DNA of 7,529 bases. Origin: Treponema sp. Its GTDB lineage: Bacteria > Spirochaetota > Spirochaetia > Treponematales > Breznakiellaceae. The stretch covers positions 1 to 7,529 of the forward strand of contig JAIRNB010000346.1 of NCBI GenBank assembly GCA_031258265.1. Reading direction: 5' to 3'. Of the stretch, positions 1 to 5,228 are shown piece after piece. Position 1 is the first letter of the stretch; each line of letters begins with the position of its first letter. The position numbers and the translations under genes are program-made. Under the pieces are notes generated by a model, which worked only from the letters and a program-made list of their open reading frames with translations, was not told the origin of the DNA and made no database searches.

Positions 1-15
1 GGCTGTATATGCTTG

Positions 16-33
16 GCCGGCAGGGATGCCGGC
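16..33. repeat. Inverted repeat (hairpin 1 of the left block)
   Basis: Arms GCCGGCA and TGCCGGC (7 bp, perfect) flank a 4-base GGGA loop. It is the first of five consecutive hairpins between the window edge and the end of atpB. The block may begin left of the window. The pairing is seen directly; its function is unknown. Confidence 0.6.
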
Positions 34-47
34 TGTGATAGACGCAT

Positions 48-70
48 ACGTTTTTGCTTCGCAAAAACGT
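48..70. repeat. Inverted repeat (hairpin 2 of the left block)
   Basis: Arms ACGTTTTTGC and GCAAAAACGT (10 bp, perfect) flank a TTC loop. There is no T tract after the stem on either strand, so it is not a standard terminator. Its A5/T5 stem recalls the CAAAAACT/AGTTTTTG stem at 4966-4995, but a family link is only a guess. Confidence 0.65.
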
Positions 71-73
71 AAA

Positions 74-105
74 GCTAAAAAATGGCATGGATGCCATTTT
101 TTAGC
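74..105. terminator. Candidate bidirectional intrinsic terminator downstream of atpB
   Basis: A perfect 15-bp inverted repeat has a 2-base GG centre. Its core ATGGCAT/ATGCCAT is flanked by A6 on one side and T6 on the other, so either strand would yield a stem followed by a U run. It lies about 140 bp beyond the atpB stop on the minus strand and could end or attenuate the ATPase transcript there. It sits inside a block of other hairpins, so it may instead be part of a repeat element. The core stem is short and only moderately GC-rich. Confidence 0.5.
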
Positions 106-176
106 AGCGCAAGGGATAGAGCGGAAATACCGGAAGCCCGCCAGGGGCGGGCTGAGGAATTGCAGCGATAGCCCGG
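106..176 (+). ncRNA. Flavo-1-like structured RNA or repeat element (candidate)
   Basis: An 8-bp perfect hairpin (135-153, arms AGCCCGCC/GGCGGGCT, AGG loop) is enclosed by two purine-rich strands, GATAGAGCGGAAAT near 115-128 and TTGCAGCGATAGCCC near 160-174. AAT/ATT (126-128 with 159-161) and GGG/CCC (113-115 with 172-174) can pair on either side of a large internal loop with AGCG-type sequence on both strands. From memory this arrangement resembles the Flavo-1 RNA motif, a dispersed structured repeat of Bacteroidota and Spirochaetes whose function is unknown. I could not run a covariance search. The hairpins at 48-70 and 177-199 may belong to the same element. It could instead be an unrelated intergenic repeat. 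Confidence 0.4.
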
Positions 177-199
177 TCCCCGGCGCGAAGCGCCGGGGA
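177..199. repeat. GC-rich inverted repeat (hairpin 5 of the left block)
   Basis: Arms TCCCCGGCGC and GCGCCGGGGA (10 bp, perfect) flank a GAA loop. It is the most stable stem of the block and ends 47 bp beyond the atpB stop codon, so on the minus strand it would be the first hairpin in the 3' region of the ATPase mRNA. No T tract follows on either strand. It could protect the transcript 3' end or form the outer helix of the Flavo-1-like element. Confidence 0.65.
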
Positions 200-246
200 T
201 GCGCCCAAATTTCTAATCCTAATACCCGTATCTTTACTAGCGGGCG

Positions 247-1683
247 CTAAAACCGCGGCGCCGGGGAGGGTCCGGTGTCCAGGGAGGAGAGGATGGGGTT
301 CAGGTATTTTTCGATGTATTCGGTTTTGACCCGCAGGAGTTCATCCCGGGGAATCTCCGTGAGGACGGTCCAGCCTAGGTCCAGGGTGCGGCCGATGTCC
401 CGGTTTTCATATTCGCTTTGGGAAAGGAAGACCTGCTCGAAACGTTCCCCGAATTTAAGGTACTGCTTGTCAGCTTCGGAGAGTTCCTCCTCGCCGATGA
501 TGGAGGCGAGGTTCCGCACCTGCTTGACCCGGGAATAGGCAGCAAAAAGCTGGCTGGATACGTCTTTGTGGTCTTCCCTGGTCATGCCGCGTCCGATGCC
601 GTCTTTCATGAGGCGGGAAAGGCTGGGGAGGCCGGCCACCGGCGGGTAGACGCCGCGCTGGAAGAGTTCCCGGTCCAGGACGATCTGCCCTTCGGTGATG
701 TAGCCGGAGAGGTCCGGGATGGGGTGGCTGATGTCGTCGTTGGGCATGGTGAGGATCGGTATCTGGGTGATGGACCCGCCGGACCCGTTGATCTTCCCCG
801 CCCGTTCATAGAGGCTTGCCAGGTCCGAGTAAAGGTAGCCGGGATACCCTTTGCGGCTGGGCACCTCCCCCCTGATCGATGAAACTTCCCGCAGGGCTTC
901 GCAGTAATTGGTCATGTCCGTCATCACCACCAGGACGTGCATGTTTTTTTCGTAGGCCAAATATTCGGCGGCGGTAAGGGCGCAGCGGGGGGCCACAAGC
1001 CGCTCCAGGCTGGGGGCGTCCGCCAGGGACAGGAATACTACCACATTGGCAAGGACCCCGGTATGCTCGAAGTCGTCCAGGAAAAAGCGGGCCACATCGT
1101 ACTTGACCCCCATGGCGCAGAATACGATGACAAAGGGTTCCGCCCCCAAAGTTCCGCTCCCCGCGTCAATGATCGCGGCCTGGCGGACGATCTGGGCGGC
1201 CAGCCGGTTATGGGGCAGGCCGTTGCCGGAAAATATGGGGAGCTTCTGCCCCCGGATCAGGGTGTTCATGCCGTCGATGGCGGAAATACCGGTCTGGATA
1301 AAGTCCCGGGGGTAAGTCCGGGCATAGGGGTTGATGGGGAGGCCGTTCACATCCAGGGTGGTGGAGGAAAAGATGTCCCCGTAGCCGTCAATGGGCTCCC
1401 CCAGGCCGTTGAAAATCCTGCCCAGGAGGCCGGGACCTACCCGCAGTTCCATGGGTTTCCCCAGGAATTCCACCCGGGAGTCATCGGCGGAAAGCCCGGT
1501 ATTGCTGCCGAAGATTTGGATAGCGGTCCAATCCTCGCTCATATCCACCACCCGGCCCAGCCGGCGGCCCTCATCCCGGTCGTATACCGCTACCACTTCA
1601 TTAAAGCCCACATCCCGGCTTCGCTGGGTTATGACCACGGGGCCTTCAATCCGGGTAAGGCCCCGGTATTCAACGCCTCTCAT
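247..1683 (-). CDS. atpB: V/A-type ATPase subunit B (non-catalytic regulatory subunit)
   Basis: This 478-residue protein alternates with subunit A in the A3B3 hexamer of the cytoplasmic V1 sector and contributes to the nucleotide sites without being the main catalytic subunit. It shows the N-terminal beta-barrel opening (YRGLTRIEGPVV), the segment FNGLGEPIDG (91-100) and the TGISAIDGMN stretch (131-140). The P-loop position is degenerate: FSGNGLPHN (151-159) lacks the Walker lysine, as expected for B. GVKYDVARFF (192-201) and the arginine-finger region PSLSRLMKDGIG (353-364, R357) are present. Length is normal for the family. Its ATG follows the atpA stop after 2 bp, with GGGAGGG (plus-strand 1693-1699) 9 nt upstream, lying inside the end of atpA. 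It ends with TAG just before the hairpin block; no atpD follows within the window. Confidence 0.97.
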   Translation of the reverse strand: MRGVEYRGLTRIEGPVVITQRSRDVGFNEVVAVYDRDEGRRLGRVVDMSEDWTAIQIFGSNTGLSADDSRVEFLGKPMELRVGPGLLGRIFNGLGEPIDGYGDIFSSTTLDVNGLPINPYARTYPRDFIQTGISAIDGMNTLIRGQKLPIFSGNGLPHNRLAAQIVRQAAIIDAGSGTLGAEPFVIVFCAMGVKYDVARFFLDDFEHTGVLANVVVFLSLADAPSLERLVAPRCALTAAEYLAYEKNMHVLVVMTDMTNYCEALREVSSIRGEVPSRKGYPGYLYSDLASLYERAGKINGSGGSITQIPILTMPNDDISHPIPDLSGYITEGQIVLDRELFQRGVYPPVAGLPSLSRLMKDGIGRGMTREDHKDVSSQLFAAYSRVKQVRNLASIIGEEELSEADKQYLKFGERFEQVFLSQSEYENRDIGRTLDLGWTVLTEIPRDELLRVKTEYIEKYLNPILSSLDTGPSPAPRF

Positions 1684-1685
1684 TA

Positions 1686-3494
1686 CTAAAAACCCTCCCT
1701 AAGGCTCAGCCCGTCGATGTCCCGGTAACTCCGCTCCAGCTCCTCCAGGGCCCCCCGCATCTCCCGCTCAAAATCTTCCATTCCGGAAAGCTCGTCGTTT
1801 TTCACCAGGCTTTTCAGGCGGGAAAGATTCTCCCGGATGGGAAGGCTTGTGATCTTGGTAAGGGGGGCCCCCAGCTTAATACAGCCCAGGGCCCGGCGGT
1901 GAAAATCCATGATAAGTTCCAAAAGCCGGATCTGTTTGGCGGGGACGCAGTACATATCAACCTCATCGTAGGAGTTCTGCTGCAGGAAGCCGTTTTTTAG
2001 TATCTCCGCGGTGATAAGGACCAGCCGCTGATCATCGGGCAGGGCATCGGGACCGATGAGCCGCACGATCTCCGCCAGCCGCTGTTCCCGTTTAAGGAGG
2101 TCCAGGGCTTCCTGCCGGACCTGGGCCCATAGGGGGCCTACCTTTTCCCACCAGGGTTTCAGCTCCTCGGCATACTCCGAATAGCTGTCGATCCAGCTTA
2201 TGGCCGGATAATGCCGGGCGTTAGCCAGGTCCCGGTCCAGGGCCCAGAAACAGCGGATGAAACGTTTGGTATGCTGGGTTACCGGTTCGGAAAAGTCCCC
2301 GCCGGGGGGGGATACGGCGCCGATGATCGAGACCGAGCCTTCCAGCCCCGAAAGGGTCTTAACCCGGCCCGCCCGCTCGTAAAATTCCGCCAGCCGGGTG
2401 GGCAGATACGCGGGGAAGCCCTCCTCCGCGGGCATCTCCTCCATGCGGCCGGAAAGTTCCCGCAGGGCCTCCGCCCAGCGGCTGGTAGAATCCGCCATAA
2501 TTGCCACATGGTAGCCCATATCCCGGTAAAACTCCGCCAGGGTAACGCCGGTGTAGATCGAAACTTCCCGGGCGGCCACCGGCATGTTGGAGGTATTGGC
2601 GATGAGGATCGTCCGCTCCAGGAGGGATCGTCCGCTGCGGGGATCGGTAAGGCGGGGGAATTCGGTAAGGACGTCGGTCATCTCGTTGCCCCGCTCCCCG
2701 CAGCCGATGTAGATGATCACCTGGGCATCGCACCATTTGGCGATGGCGTGCTGGGTCATGGTTTTGCCCGTACCAAAACCCCCGGGAATAGCGGCGGCGC
2801 CCCCCTTGGACAGGGGGAAAAACACGTCGATGACCCGCTCTCCGGTAATCAGGGGCTGATCCGGGGAAAGCCGGTCCAGGGAAGGCCGGGGCATCCGCAC
2901 GGGCCACCACTGGGCCATGGGAATTTCCCCCCCCAGGCTGGTTTTGGCGATAACAGCGTTGACGGGGTAATCACCCTCCCCGCTGAGGGTGCTAAGGCCG
3001 CCGCCCCGGACTCCGGGGGGGGCCATGATCTTGCAGGTAATACTTTCAGATTCCTTGACCGTCCCCAGCGGCAGGCCGGGAACCACTTCCACCGTTTCTC
3101 CCTTCCGCAGTTTTTCTACCAAAGAGCTTTCCGGGACAAAATGCCAGGACTTTTGGCCGTCCAGGGGGTCCCCCCGGGCGCCGGCTTCCATGAAGGGGCC
3201 GCTCTGCTTGAAAAGGGCCTCCAGGGGCCGCTGAATACCGTCGTAGATCGTACCGATAAGGCCGGGCCCCAAAAGAGCCGAAAGGGGCCGGCCCGTGGAA
3301 TTAACCGGGGCCCCTATCCGAAGCCCCGTTTCGTCCTCGTATACCTGGATCACCGCCTCGTCCCGTTCAAGGCGGACAATTTCCCCGGTGATCCGTTTTT
3401 CCCCCACCTCCACCACGTCAAAGAGCCCGGCGCCTCCCAGACCCTCCGCCCGGATAATGGGGCCGGAAATCCGCTTTACCCTGCCCTCTACCAT
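1686..3494 (-). CDS. atpA: V/A-type ATPase subunit A (catalytic subunit)
   Basis: This 602-residue protein is the catalytic ATP-binding subunit of the V1 sector. Seen in order: an N-terminal beta-barrel (GRVKRISGPIIRA); the extra domain of about 90 residues that marks A subunits (roughly 110-200); the P-loop GGFGTGKT (238-245, K244); the catalytic glutamate motif GCGERGNE (264-271, E267); the Walker B strand HVAIMADSTSRWAEALRE (D335); and SPPGGDFSEPVT (395-406). The C-terminal helical region is complete and the length is normal. The P-loop reads GG where GP is common. The ATG at 3494 overlaps the last 7 bp of atpE, and GGGAGG (plus-strand 3500-3505) lies 5 nt upstream, within atpE. The overlap suggests translational coupling. 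Whether the complex makes or hydrolyses ATP, and whether it moves H+ or Na+, cannot be told from A. Confidence 0.98.
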   Translation of the reverse strand: MVEGRVKRISGPIIRAEGLGGAGLFDVVEVGEKRITGEIVRLERDEAVIQVYEDETGLRIGAPVNSTGRPLSALLGPGLIGTIYDGIQRPLEALFKQSGPFMEAGARGDPLDGQKSWHFVPESSLVEKLRKGETVEVVPGLPLGTVKESESITCKIMAPPGVRGGGLSTLSGEGDYPVNAVIAKTSLGGEIPMAQWWPVRMPRPSLDRLSPDQPLITGERVIDVFFPLSKGGAAAIPGGFGTGKTMTQHAIAKWCDAQVIIYIGCGERGNEMTDVLTEFPRLTDPRSGRSLLERTILIANTSNMPVAAREVSIYTGVTLAEFYRDMGYHVAIMADSTSRWAEALRELSGRMEEMPAEEGFPAYLPTRLAEFYERAGRVKTLSGLEGSVSIIGAVSPPGGDFSEPVTQHTKRFIRCFWALDRDLANARHYPAISWIDSYSEYAEELKPWWEKVGPLWAQVRQEALDLLKREQRLAEIVRLIGPDALPDDQRLVLITAEILKNGFLQQNSYDEVDMYCVPAKQIRLLELIMDFHRRALGCIKLGAPLTKITSLPIRENLSRLKSLVKNDELSGMEDFEREMRGALEELERSYRDIDGLSLREGF

Positions 3495-4195
3495 CCCGGC
3501 CTCCCGGCAAGGATCGGCTGGTCCGCCCCGATGAGGGCGGCGGTCAACTCCGCCCGGTAATCCGCCAGCAGGGAAAAGACCAGCATGTTGATAGAGGCGG
3601 TTATCCGCAGCCCCGGACTGTCCAGCACCAGTTCCGGGTATTTGCCGGAAAGAACCCCGGAAGCCCGGATAGCCGCCCCCGCGCCGGAGGAAGAAGCCGA
3701 AGCGGCGCCCTCCACACTAAAATTGTAATCCACCGTTTCCCAGCTTCCCTTGGGAAGAACCCTGGCCAGCAGGGCCTCCCCCTCCTCCGTTTCGATTTTG
3801 TAAAACATGGCCTTAACACCCCGCTGGGGTGTTCCGAATTCAGGACAATCCTCCAGCCGGAGCCGCAGTTCATCTTCCAAAAACCGGAGGATTCTCTCCC
3901 GCTTCTGGGCCCCGTACCAGGCGTCCAGGGCCTGGGCCACCAGGGCCTCTATTTTTTCCGACTCCGCCCTTCGCTTATCCAGGGGAAGCCGGGCCATTAT
4001 CTCCTCAGAACTCTTTTTCCGGCGATCCTCAAAACGGGTTTTAAGGTCCTCCACCGCCTGGGCGGTTTTTTTCTCCCAGGCCAGGGTATTGGTCTTAACC
4101 GTATCATCCGCCGTTTTGATGATACGGAAAGCCTTGCGCCGGGCGTCTTCCAAAATTTCCCGGTCCAGTATATCGGTTGATTGTATCTCTTCCAT
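3488..4195 (-). CDS. atpE: V/A-type ATPase subunit E (peripheral stalk)
   Basis: This 235-residue protein is the likely peripheral-stalk subunit that ties the A3B3 head to the membrane sector. Residues 1-115 are charged and helix-forming (ILDREILEDARRKAFRIIKTA, then many E, K and R), as in the long stalk helix of E subunits. The C-terminal half is an alpha/beta domain ending with RITASINMLVFSLLADYRAEL (197-217), the usual E-type closing segment. A Gly/Ala/Ser-rich stretch (about 162-178) interrupts the C-terminal domain and is probably a flexible insertion. Identity rests on domain pattern and position between atpF and atpA; E subunits are poorly conserved. An in-frame TGA abuts the ATG, so 4195 is the most upstream possible start. 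The upstream site carries a tandem GGTGAGTG duplication rather than a clear Shine-Dalgarno sequence. Confidence 0.82.
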   Translation of the reverse strand: MEEIQSTDILDREILEDARRKAFRIIKTADDTVKTNTLAWEKKTAQAVEDLKTRFEDRRKKSSEEIMARLPLDKRRAESEKIEALVAQALDAWYGAQKRERILRFLEDELRLRLEDCPEFGTPQRGVKAMFYKIETEEGEALLARVLPKGSWETVDYNFSVEGAASASSSGAGAAIRASGVLSGKYPELVLDSPGLRITASINMLVFSLLADYRAELTAALIGADQPILAGRPGW

Positions 4196-4196
4196 T

Positions 4197-4212
4197 CACT
4201 CACCCACTCACC
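4197..4212 (-). promoter_or_regulatory. Tandem 8-bp duplication at the atpE ribosome-binding site
   Basis: Read on the minus strand, GGTGAGTG occurs twice without a gap, ending one base before the atpE ATG. Each copy contains a GGTGAG Shine-Dalgarno-like core. The near copy is only 3 nt from the ATG and the far copy 11 nt, so neither has ideal spacing. The duplication is seen directly; an effect on translation is an inference. Confidence 0.5.
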
Positions 4213-4225
4213 TGTTACACGCACG

Positions 4226-4573
4226 TTAAACATGGATGCCGATTGCCTCGCGGATAGAATCCACCAGGGTCTTGCGTCCGGGGAGGCGTCCCAAAATACC
4301 GGGAATCTCCACTATCAGGGGATAACGGTCGGAGAGCTGCCACTCGATTAAAAGCTCCCCCAGCCAGTCCGCGGCCTCCTCGGTAAGGATAAGCACCCGG
4401 CAGCCCTCCCCCGCCCCGCCGGGGAGTACCAGGCCGGCGGTTTCATCCCAGCCCCTGGTGATACGGAGAAAGGCCGCCTTTGTCTCGGCGGCATCCGCCA
4501 CGGCGGTCCCCTGGATACCGACAAAGCGGAAGGCGGTAACCAGTTCCGGGTCGCCGATAAAGTAGTAATCCAT
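4226..4573 (-). CDS. atpF: V/A-type ATPase subunit F (central stalk)
   Basis: This 115-residue protein matches the small F subunit that binds the central rotor shaft and modulates rotation and ATPase activity. Family features include the start YYFIGDPELVTAFRFVGIQG, the segment VLILTEEAADWLGELL (60-75), the strand YPLIVEIPG (84-92) and the C-terminal helix LVDSIREAIGI (103-113). Length is typical. It follows atpK after 17 bp and precedes atpE by 30 bp. The ATG at 4573 is preceded by a T-rich leader (T8, AAG, T5) with no Shine-Dalgarno match, yet the family N-terminus begins right there, so the start is probably correct and translation may depend on ribosomes leaving atpK. Confidence 0.92.
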   Translation of the reverse strand: MDYYFIGDPELVTAFRFVGIQGTAVADAAETKAAFLRITRGWDETAGLVLPGGAGEGCRVLILTEEAADWLGELLIEWQLSDRYPLIVEIPGILGRLPGRKTLVDSIREAIGIHV

Positions 4574-4590
4574 AAAAACTTAAAAAAAAC

Positions 4591-4908
4591 TCAAAAGAAT
4601 ATTATCAATAGGCCTACCAGGAAACCCCAAAGACAGATCCCCTCCGCCAATCCAACATAGGGAATGGCCTTTCCGGCAAGTTCCGGATTCTCACTCATGG
4701 CCCCCATGGCCGCCGATCCGATTTGGCCCACCGCAATACCGCCGGCGATACAGGAAATCCCCACCGCCAGGGCGGCGGCAAAATACTTCCAAACCGGTAC
4801 GGAGGGAGTTCCCCCCGCGGCCTCGACTGTTTCGGCAGCCTCCTCGGCAAAAACCGGCAAGACCGCGGCAAACAAGATCAGCATTAGTAACACCACGACA
4901 CGTTTCAT
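4591..4908 (-). CDS. atpK: V/A-type ATPase subunit K (membrane rotor ring, proteolipid)
   Basis: This 105-residue proteolipid forms the ion-carrying ring of the membrane sector. An N-terminal hydrophobic segment (residues 4-20) after MKR, ending VFAEEAAE, looks like a signal peptide with an AxA-like cleavage region. Two membrane helices follow (about 40-70 and 80-105), rich in Gly and Ala, joined by the polar loop SENPELAGK (72-80). The ion-binding carboxylate is E89 in GLAEGICLWG. The protein is therefore a single two-helix hairpin, not the doubled four-helix form. I chose the ATG at 4908 because GGAGGAG sits 6 nt upstream; an upstream ATG at 4926 would place that site inside the gene. It is the first gene of the operon in view. 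Ion specificity cannot be decided: Q62 is two residues off the usual Na+-ligand register. Confidence 0.92.
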   Translation of the reverse strand: MKRVVVLLMLILFAAVLPVFAEEAAETVEAAGGTPSVPVWKYFAAALAVGISCIAGGIAVGQIGSAAMGAMSENPELAGKAIPYVGLAEGICLWGFLVGLLIIFF

Positions 4909-4914
4909 ATACCA

Positions 4915-4921
4915 CTCCTCC
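4915..4921 (-). promoter_or_regulatory. Strong ribosome-binding site that sets the atpK start
   Basis: GGAGGAG on the minus strand lies 6 nt upstream of the ATG at 4908. It decides between that ATG and the in-frame ATG at 4926, which has no such site. Confidence 0.85.
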
Positions 4922-4926
4922 AACAT

Positions 4927-4942
4927 GCGGCGGTACTGCCGC
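4927..4942 (-). promoter_or_regulatory. Quasi-palindrome in the atpK leader
   Basis: On the minus strand this reads GCGGCAGTACCGCCGC: 5-bp GC-rich arms around a GTAC core, with one non-Watson-Crick pair. It sits 5 bp upstream of the atpK ribosome-binding site. It could be a protein-binding dyad or a small leader hairpin. No convincing -35/-10 pair was found beside it. Confidence 0.35.
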
Positions 4943-4965
4943 TAAAGTTCAATTTTTAAGCGTTT

Positions 4966-4995
4966 GTTATTCAAAAACTAAAGTTTTTGAATAAC
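4966..4995. repeat. Palindrome 1 of the divergent intergenic block
   Basis: Perfect 14-bp arms (GTTATTCAAAAACT and its complement) surround a 2-base AA centre. It is immediately followed by the next palindrome with no spacer. It lies upstream of both atpK and ackA, where terminators are not expected. Confidence 0.8.
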
Positions 4996-5034
4996 GAGCT
5001 TGTTCCAAAACCCGGTTGGTTTCGGAACAAGCTC
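4996..5034. repeat. Palindrome 2 of the divergent intergenic block
   Basis: The outer arms GAGCTTGTTCC and GGAACAAGCTC (11 bp, perfect) continue, after one A/C mismatch, into an inner AAACC/GGTTT stem with a 5-base loop. It abuts palindrome 1 exactly. It shares TGTTCCAAAA with palindrome 4, which suggests the two are diverged copies. Confidence 0.8.
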
Positions 5035-5036
5035 TT

Positions 5037-5065
5037 GGAAAAACCGGTCAAAGCCCGGTTTTTCC
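5037..5065. repeat. Palindrome 3 of the divergent intergenic block
   Basis: Arms GGAAAAACCGG and CCGGTTTTTCC (11 bp, perfect) flank a 7-base loop. It starts 2 bp after palindrome 2. The T5 run is inside the stem, not after it, so terminator function is doubtful. Confidence 0.78.
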
Positions 5066-5080
5066 GCCAAATTCAAAGAA

Positions 5081-5111
5081 GCTGTTCCAAAAGCTGAAGT
5101 TTTGGAACAGC
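5081..5111. repeat. Palindrome 4 of the divergent intergenic block
   Basis: Arms GCTGTTCCAAAA and TTTTGGAACAGC (12 bp, perfect) flank a 7-base loop. It ends 117 bp upstream of ackA. The 320-bp gap between atpK and ackA holds no gene that I can see; these four palindromes make up most of its left half. Confidence 0.78.
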
Positions 5112-5141
5112 CTCAAATTGTTAAAATTGACAAAATCCCGC

Positions 5142-5157
5142 ATAGGCAGGGGCCTAT
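5142..5157 (+). promoter_or_regulatory. Short dyad in the ackA upstream region
   Basis: ATAGGC and GCCTAT (6 bp, perfect) flank AGGG, 71 bp upstream of the ackA start. A TTGACA hexamer lies just upstream (5127-5132), but no -10 box is at a proper distance. It may be an operator or a leader hairpin; this is a weak call. Confidence 0.3.
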
Positions 5158-5228
5158 CCTTCCACCGGAACAAGCCTCTGTGGTACTCTACCGGTAATTC
5201 TTCTAAAATTAGGGTAGCGAGGTAGTAC

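Noticed and set aside
26..250. A 74-codon plus-strand open frame in the left intergenic block
   Set aside because: It runs straight through five hairpins and yields a basic, low-information peptide; structured RNA or repeat explains the region better.
937..1689. A 250-codon plus-strand open frame opposite atpB
   Set aside because: It is a shadow of atpB on the opposite strand, with no domain or plausible operon context.
2211..3560. A 449-codon plus-strand open frame opposite atpA
   Set aside because: It is antisense to the catalytic subunit, with low-complexity Gly/Pro/Arg composition and no family features.
4591..4926. Upstream ATG at 4926 as the atpK start
   Set aside because: It would put the strong GGAGGAG site inside the gene and add six residues before a normal signal-like N-terminus.
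4966..5111. The palindrome block as a CRISPR array
   Set aside because: The units differ in sequence and length, are themselves palindromic, and have no regular spacers.
5127..5160. TTGACA (5127-5132) with TATCCT (5155-5160) as an ackA promoter
   Set aside because: The spacing is 22 bp, too long for a standard sigma-70 promoter, and no better -10 box is in range.
5204..5209. TAAAAT as a -10 box for ackA
   Set aside because: No -35 element is at the right distance, and the implied leader would be too short to be convincing.
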